Translations under genes and position numbers: made by a program
Shown: positions 62,079 to 64,000 of the stretch, piece by piece
Numbering within the stretch: the first letter of the stretch is position 1
How the letters are laid out: every line of letters starts with the position of its first letter
The notes under the pieces: model-generated
What the model was told of the DNA's origin: nothing
The model's database searches: none
What the model saw: the letters and a program-made list of their open reading frames with translations, nothing else
DNA from: Skermanella pratensis
Lineage (GTDB): Bacteria; Pseudomonadota; Alphaproteobacteria; Azospirillales; Azospirillaceae
Reading direction: 5' to 3'
Length of the DNA stretch: 64,000 bases
Assembly (NCBI RefSeq): GCF_008843145.1
Contig: NZ_CP030265.1
Location: forward strand, 2,590,001 to 2,654,000

Positions 62079-62990
62079 GTGGCGGCAGCGAACGCGTACC
62101 ACGTCTGCGTAGTCGGGCTCGGTTCCATGGGAATGGGGGCGGCGAAGTCGTGCATCCGCGCCGGCCTGCGGACCTACGGCATCGACCTCAGTGAAGCCGC
62201 CCGGGCCGACTTGAAAGAGGCCGGCGCCGCCGAAGTCGCCGCGGACGGTTCGGCCTTTGCGGACCGGCTCGACGCTGTGCTCCTGCTGGTCGTCAACGCC
62301 GCGCAATGCCGGGCGGTCCTGTTCGGCGGCGACGGGCTCGCCGGCAAGCTGCGGCCCGGAACCGGCGTGATGGTCTCCGCGACGATCTCCGCCGACGACG
62401 CCCGGTCGATCGGCGCGGACCTCGCCGAGCATGGCCTGCTGATGCTGGACGCTCCCGTCTCCGGCGGGGCGGCCAAGGCGGCGGCTGGCGAGATGACCGT
62501 GATGGCCTCCGGCAGCACCGAGGCTTTCGCGAAGCTGAGGCCCCTGCTGGACGCCGTGGCCGGCAAGGTCTACGAGATCGGTTCGGAGATCGGGCAGGGC
62601 GCCACCGTCAAGATCATCCACCAGCTCTTGGCAGGCGTCCATATCGCGGCCGGGGCCGAAGCGATGGCTCTCGCGGCCCGCGCCGGTATCCCGCTCGACC
62701 TCATGTACGACGTCGTGACCCATGCGGCCGGCAATTCCTGGATGTTCGAGAACCGCATGAAGCATGTGGTCGACGGCGACTATACCCCGACCTCGTCCGT
62801 GGACATCTTCGTCAAGGACCTGGGGCTCGTGACCGAGACCGGCCGCTCGCTCAAGTTCCCGCTGCCGCTGGCCTCCACCGCCTTCACCATGTTCGCCAAC
62901 GCCAGCAACGCCGGCTACGGCAAGCTGGACGACAGCGCCGTGATCAAGACCTTCGCCGGGATCACCCTGCCGGAAAAGGAGACCAAGTGA
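62079..62990 (+). CDS. ltnD: L-threonate dehydrogenase
   Basis: 303 residues from a GTG at 62079, chosen because GGAGG lies six bases before it; the frame is open upstream to 61896 but that part reads as non-coding. Beta-hydroxyacid dehydrogenase fold: NAD-binding GLGSMGMGAAKSC, substrate motif DAPVSGGAAKAAAGEMTVMA, catalytic Lys in VKIIHQLLAGVH, and VDIFVKDLGLV. LtnD oxidises L-threonate to 2-oxo-tetronate as the first step of four-carbon acid sugar use. The pairing with the kinase gene downstream (TGATG overlap) supports this over tartronate semialdehyde reductase. Confidence 0.87.
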   Translation: MAAANAYHVCVVGLGSMGMGAAKSCIRAGLRTYGIDLSEAARADLKEAGAAEVAADGSAFADRLDAVLLLVVNAAQCRAVLFGGDGLAGKLRPGTGVMVSATISADDARSIGADLAEHGLLMLDAPVSGGAAKAAAGEMTVMASGSTEAFAKLRPLLDAVAGKVYEIGSEIGQGATVKIIHQLLAGVHIAAGAEAMALAARAGIPLDLMYDVVTHAAGNSWMFENRMKHVVDGDYTPTSSVDIFVKDLGLVTETGRSLKFPLPLASTAFTMFANASNAGYGKLDDSAVIKTFAGITLPEKETK

Positions 62991-64000
62991 TGCGTCTCGG
63001 GATCATCGCCGACGATTTCACGGGAGCGACCGACATCGCGGGCTTCCTGGTCGCCAACGGGCTCAGCACCATCCAGCTCAACGGCGTGCCGGACAAGGAT
63101 CTCCAGGTCCAGGCCGACGCCGTCGTGATCAGCCTCAAGTCGCGCTCCAACCCGCCCGGCGAGGCGGTCGCCATGAGCCTCCAGGCGCTGGACTGGCTGC
63201 GCGAGCGGAACTGCGAGCAGTTCTTCTTCAAGTACTGCTCGACCTTCGACAGCACCGCGCGCGGCAATATCGGCCCGGTGACCGATGCCCTGCTGGACGC
63301 CCTGGGCGAGGACCTGACGGTCATCTGCCCGGCGCTGCCGGTCAACGGGCGGACGATCTACAACGGCTACCTGTTCGTCAACGGCGTGCCGCTGGCCGAA
63401 TCCGGCATGCGGCACCACCCGGTGACGCCCATGACCGACAGCAACCTGATGCGCCTGATGGAAGCGCAGTCCAAGGGGAAATGCGGCAACGTCCGCAGCG
63501 ACGACGTCGCCCGCGGCCCCGAGGCGGTCAAGTCCGCCCTGGAATCCCTGCGCGCCCAGGGTATGCGCTATGCCGTCCTCGACGTGCTGAACTCCCAGGA
63601 CGTGGCGACGGTCGGTAAGGCGGTCGCCGGCATGAAGCTGGTGACCGGCGGTTCCGGCCTGGCCGACGGCATGGCCAAGGCCTGGACCGACCGGCTCAGC
63701 GACCCGGCGCAGGCGGCAGCGGCCGGCCGTCCGTCGGGCGAGCGGCCGGTCGTGCTGTCCGGTTCCTGCTCCCAGATGACCAACGCCCAGGTGGCGGCCT
63801 ACAAGGAAGAGGCGCCGGCCTGCCCGGTGGACGTCGTCCGTTGCCTGACCGACGACGAATACGCCGAGGAGCTGTTCGCCTGGGTGAAGGACCAGCAGGG
63901 CGGCGATCTGGCGCCGCTGGTCTATGCGACGACCGATCCCGACACGCTCGGCCGGATCCAGCAGCAGTACGGCGCCGAGCAGGCCAGCGCCGCGGTGGAG
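62990..64000 (+). CDS. otnK: Four-carbon acid sugar kinase (3-oxo-tetronate kinase type), partial at right edge
   Basis: 337 codons are inside the window; the usual length is about 420. The N-terminal domain starts MRLGIIADDFTGATDIAGFL, the DUF1537 signature, with DSTARGNIGPVTDAL near 90 and CPALPVNGRTIYNGYLFVNG near 115. The second domain begins around RPVVLSGSCSQMTNAQ (about 248). It phosphorylates 3-oxo-tetronate using ATP, and an aldolase (OtnC) usually follows. The ATG overlaps the ltnD stop by one base. Confidence 0.9.
   Translation, partial: MRLGIIADDFTGATDIAGFLVANGLSTIQLNGVPDKDLQVQADAVVISLKSRSNPPGEAVAMSLQALDWLRERNCEQFFFKYCSTFDSTARGNIGPVTDALLDALGEDLTVICPALPVNGRTIYNGYLFVNGVPLAESGMRHHPVTPMTDSNLMRLMEAQSKGKCGNVRSDDVARGPEAVKSALESLRAQGMRYAVLDVLNSQDVATVGKAVAGMKLVTGGSGLADGMAKAWTDRLSDPAQAAAAGRPSGERPVVLSGSCSQMTNAQVAAYKEEAPACPVDVVRCLTDDEYAEELFAWVKDQQGGDLAPLVYATTDPDTLGRIQQQYGAEQASAAVE

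Overview
The window is high-GC, densely packed DNA from a free-living alphaproteobacterium. The gene content (carnitine CdhA/BKACE/thioesterase set, IorAB-type molybdo-hydroxylase, HisKA_2 kinase, BKACE and DUF3182 proteins, short ATGA/TGATG overlaps) points to Rhodospirillales/Azospirillaceae, with Skermanella or Azospirillum relatives as my best guess. This is an inference from style and content; there is no rRNA or other marker in the window. I see no tRNA, rRNA, CRISPR array, prophage or intact insertion sequence.

Layout. 1-8.7 kb: a type II secretion locus in three blocks (minus: prepilin peptidase-gspE-gspF, running off the left edge; plus: gspD-gspK; minus: gspG-H-I-J). 8.9-10.3 kb: an ECF sigma factor and its membrane anti-sigma factor. 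10.3-13.5 kb: a gene-poor stretch holding the decayed remains of a second sigma/anti-sigma pair in the same order. 13.5-21.2 kb (plus): a periplasmic oxidation cluster with a PQQ alcohol dehydrogenase carrying the lanthanide-type Asp-x-Asp signature, a c-type cytochrome, unknown exported proteins, DUF4142, and a Tat-exported molybdenum hydroxylase with its 2Fe-2S subunit. 21.2-24.2 kb (minus): alpha/beta hydrolase, DUF3182, bestrophin. 24.3-36.0 kb (minus): a non-canonical chemosensory operon with a soluble receptor containing two complete signalling hairpins, a triple-domain CheW, CheB, a HEAT-repeat protein, CheR, a receiver protein, CheA and a small STAS-like protein, followed by a receiver-CheC-histidine kinase unit. 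36.2-39.2 kb: endonuclease V, an unknown protein, and a Na/Pi cotransporter with a PhoU tail. 39.2-44.6 kb: carnitine catabolism (CdhR regulator divergent from BKACE, carnitine dehydrogenase, thioesterase, binding protein, esterase). 44.7-50.1 kb: GntP permease, Ada, an RTX protein, a short-chain dehydrogenase remnant, a Vgb-like propeller. 50.2-54.9 kb: a possible small RNA and a CUT2-type sugar ABC transporter. 55.7-61.9 kb: Ohr, then an iron block (Fur, DUF2325, DUF2218, FecBCD-like transporter) with a good Fur-box candidate. 62.1-64 kb: L-threonate dehydrogenase and a four-carbon acid sugar kinase, cut by the right edge.

Two points affect how the annotation should be used. First, three well-recognised genes (DUF3182, CheA, Na/Pi transporter), and probably a fourth in the PQQ cluster, are broken by a one-base shift. 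Each is repaired by adding one base at a short homopolymer run, so sequencing or assembly error is more likely than four pseudogenes. Second, the most unusual intact biology is the chemosensory operon. Its tandem-hairpin receptor, triple CheW, HEAT protein and STAS protein, with no flagellar genes nearby, suggest control of something other than ordinary swimming.
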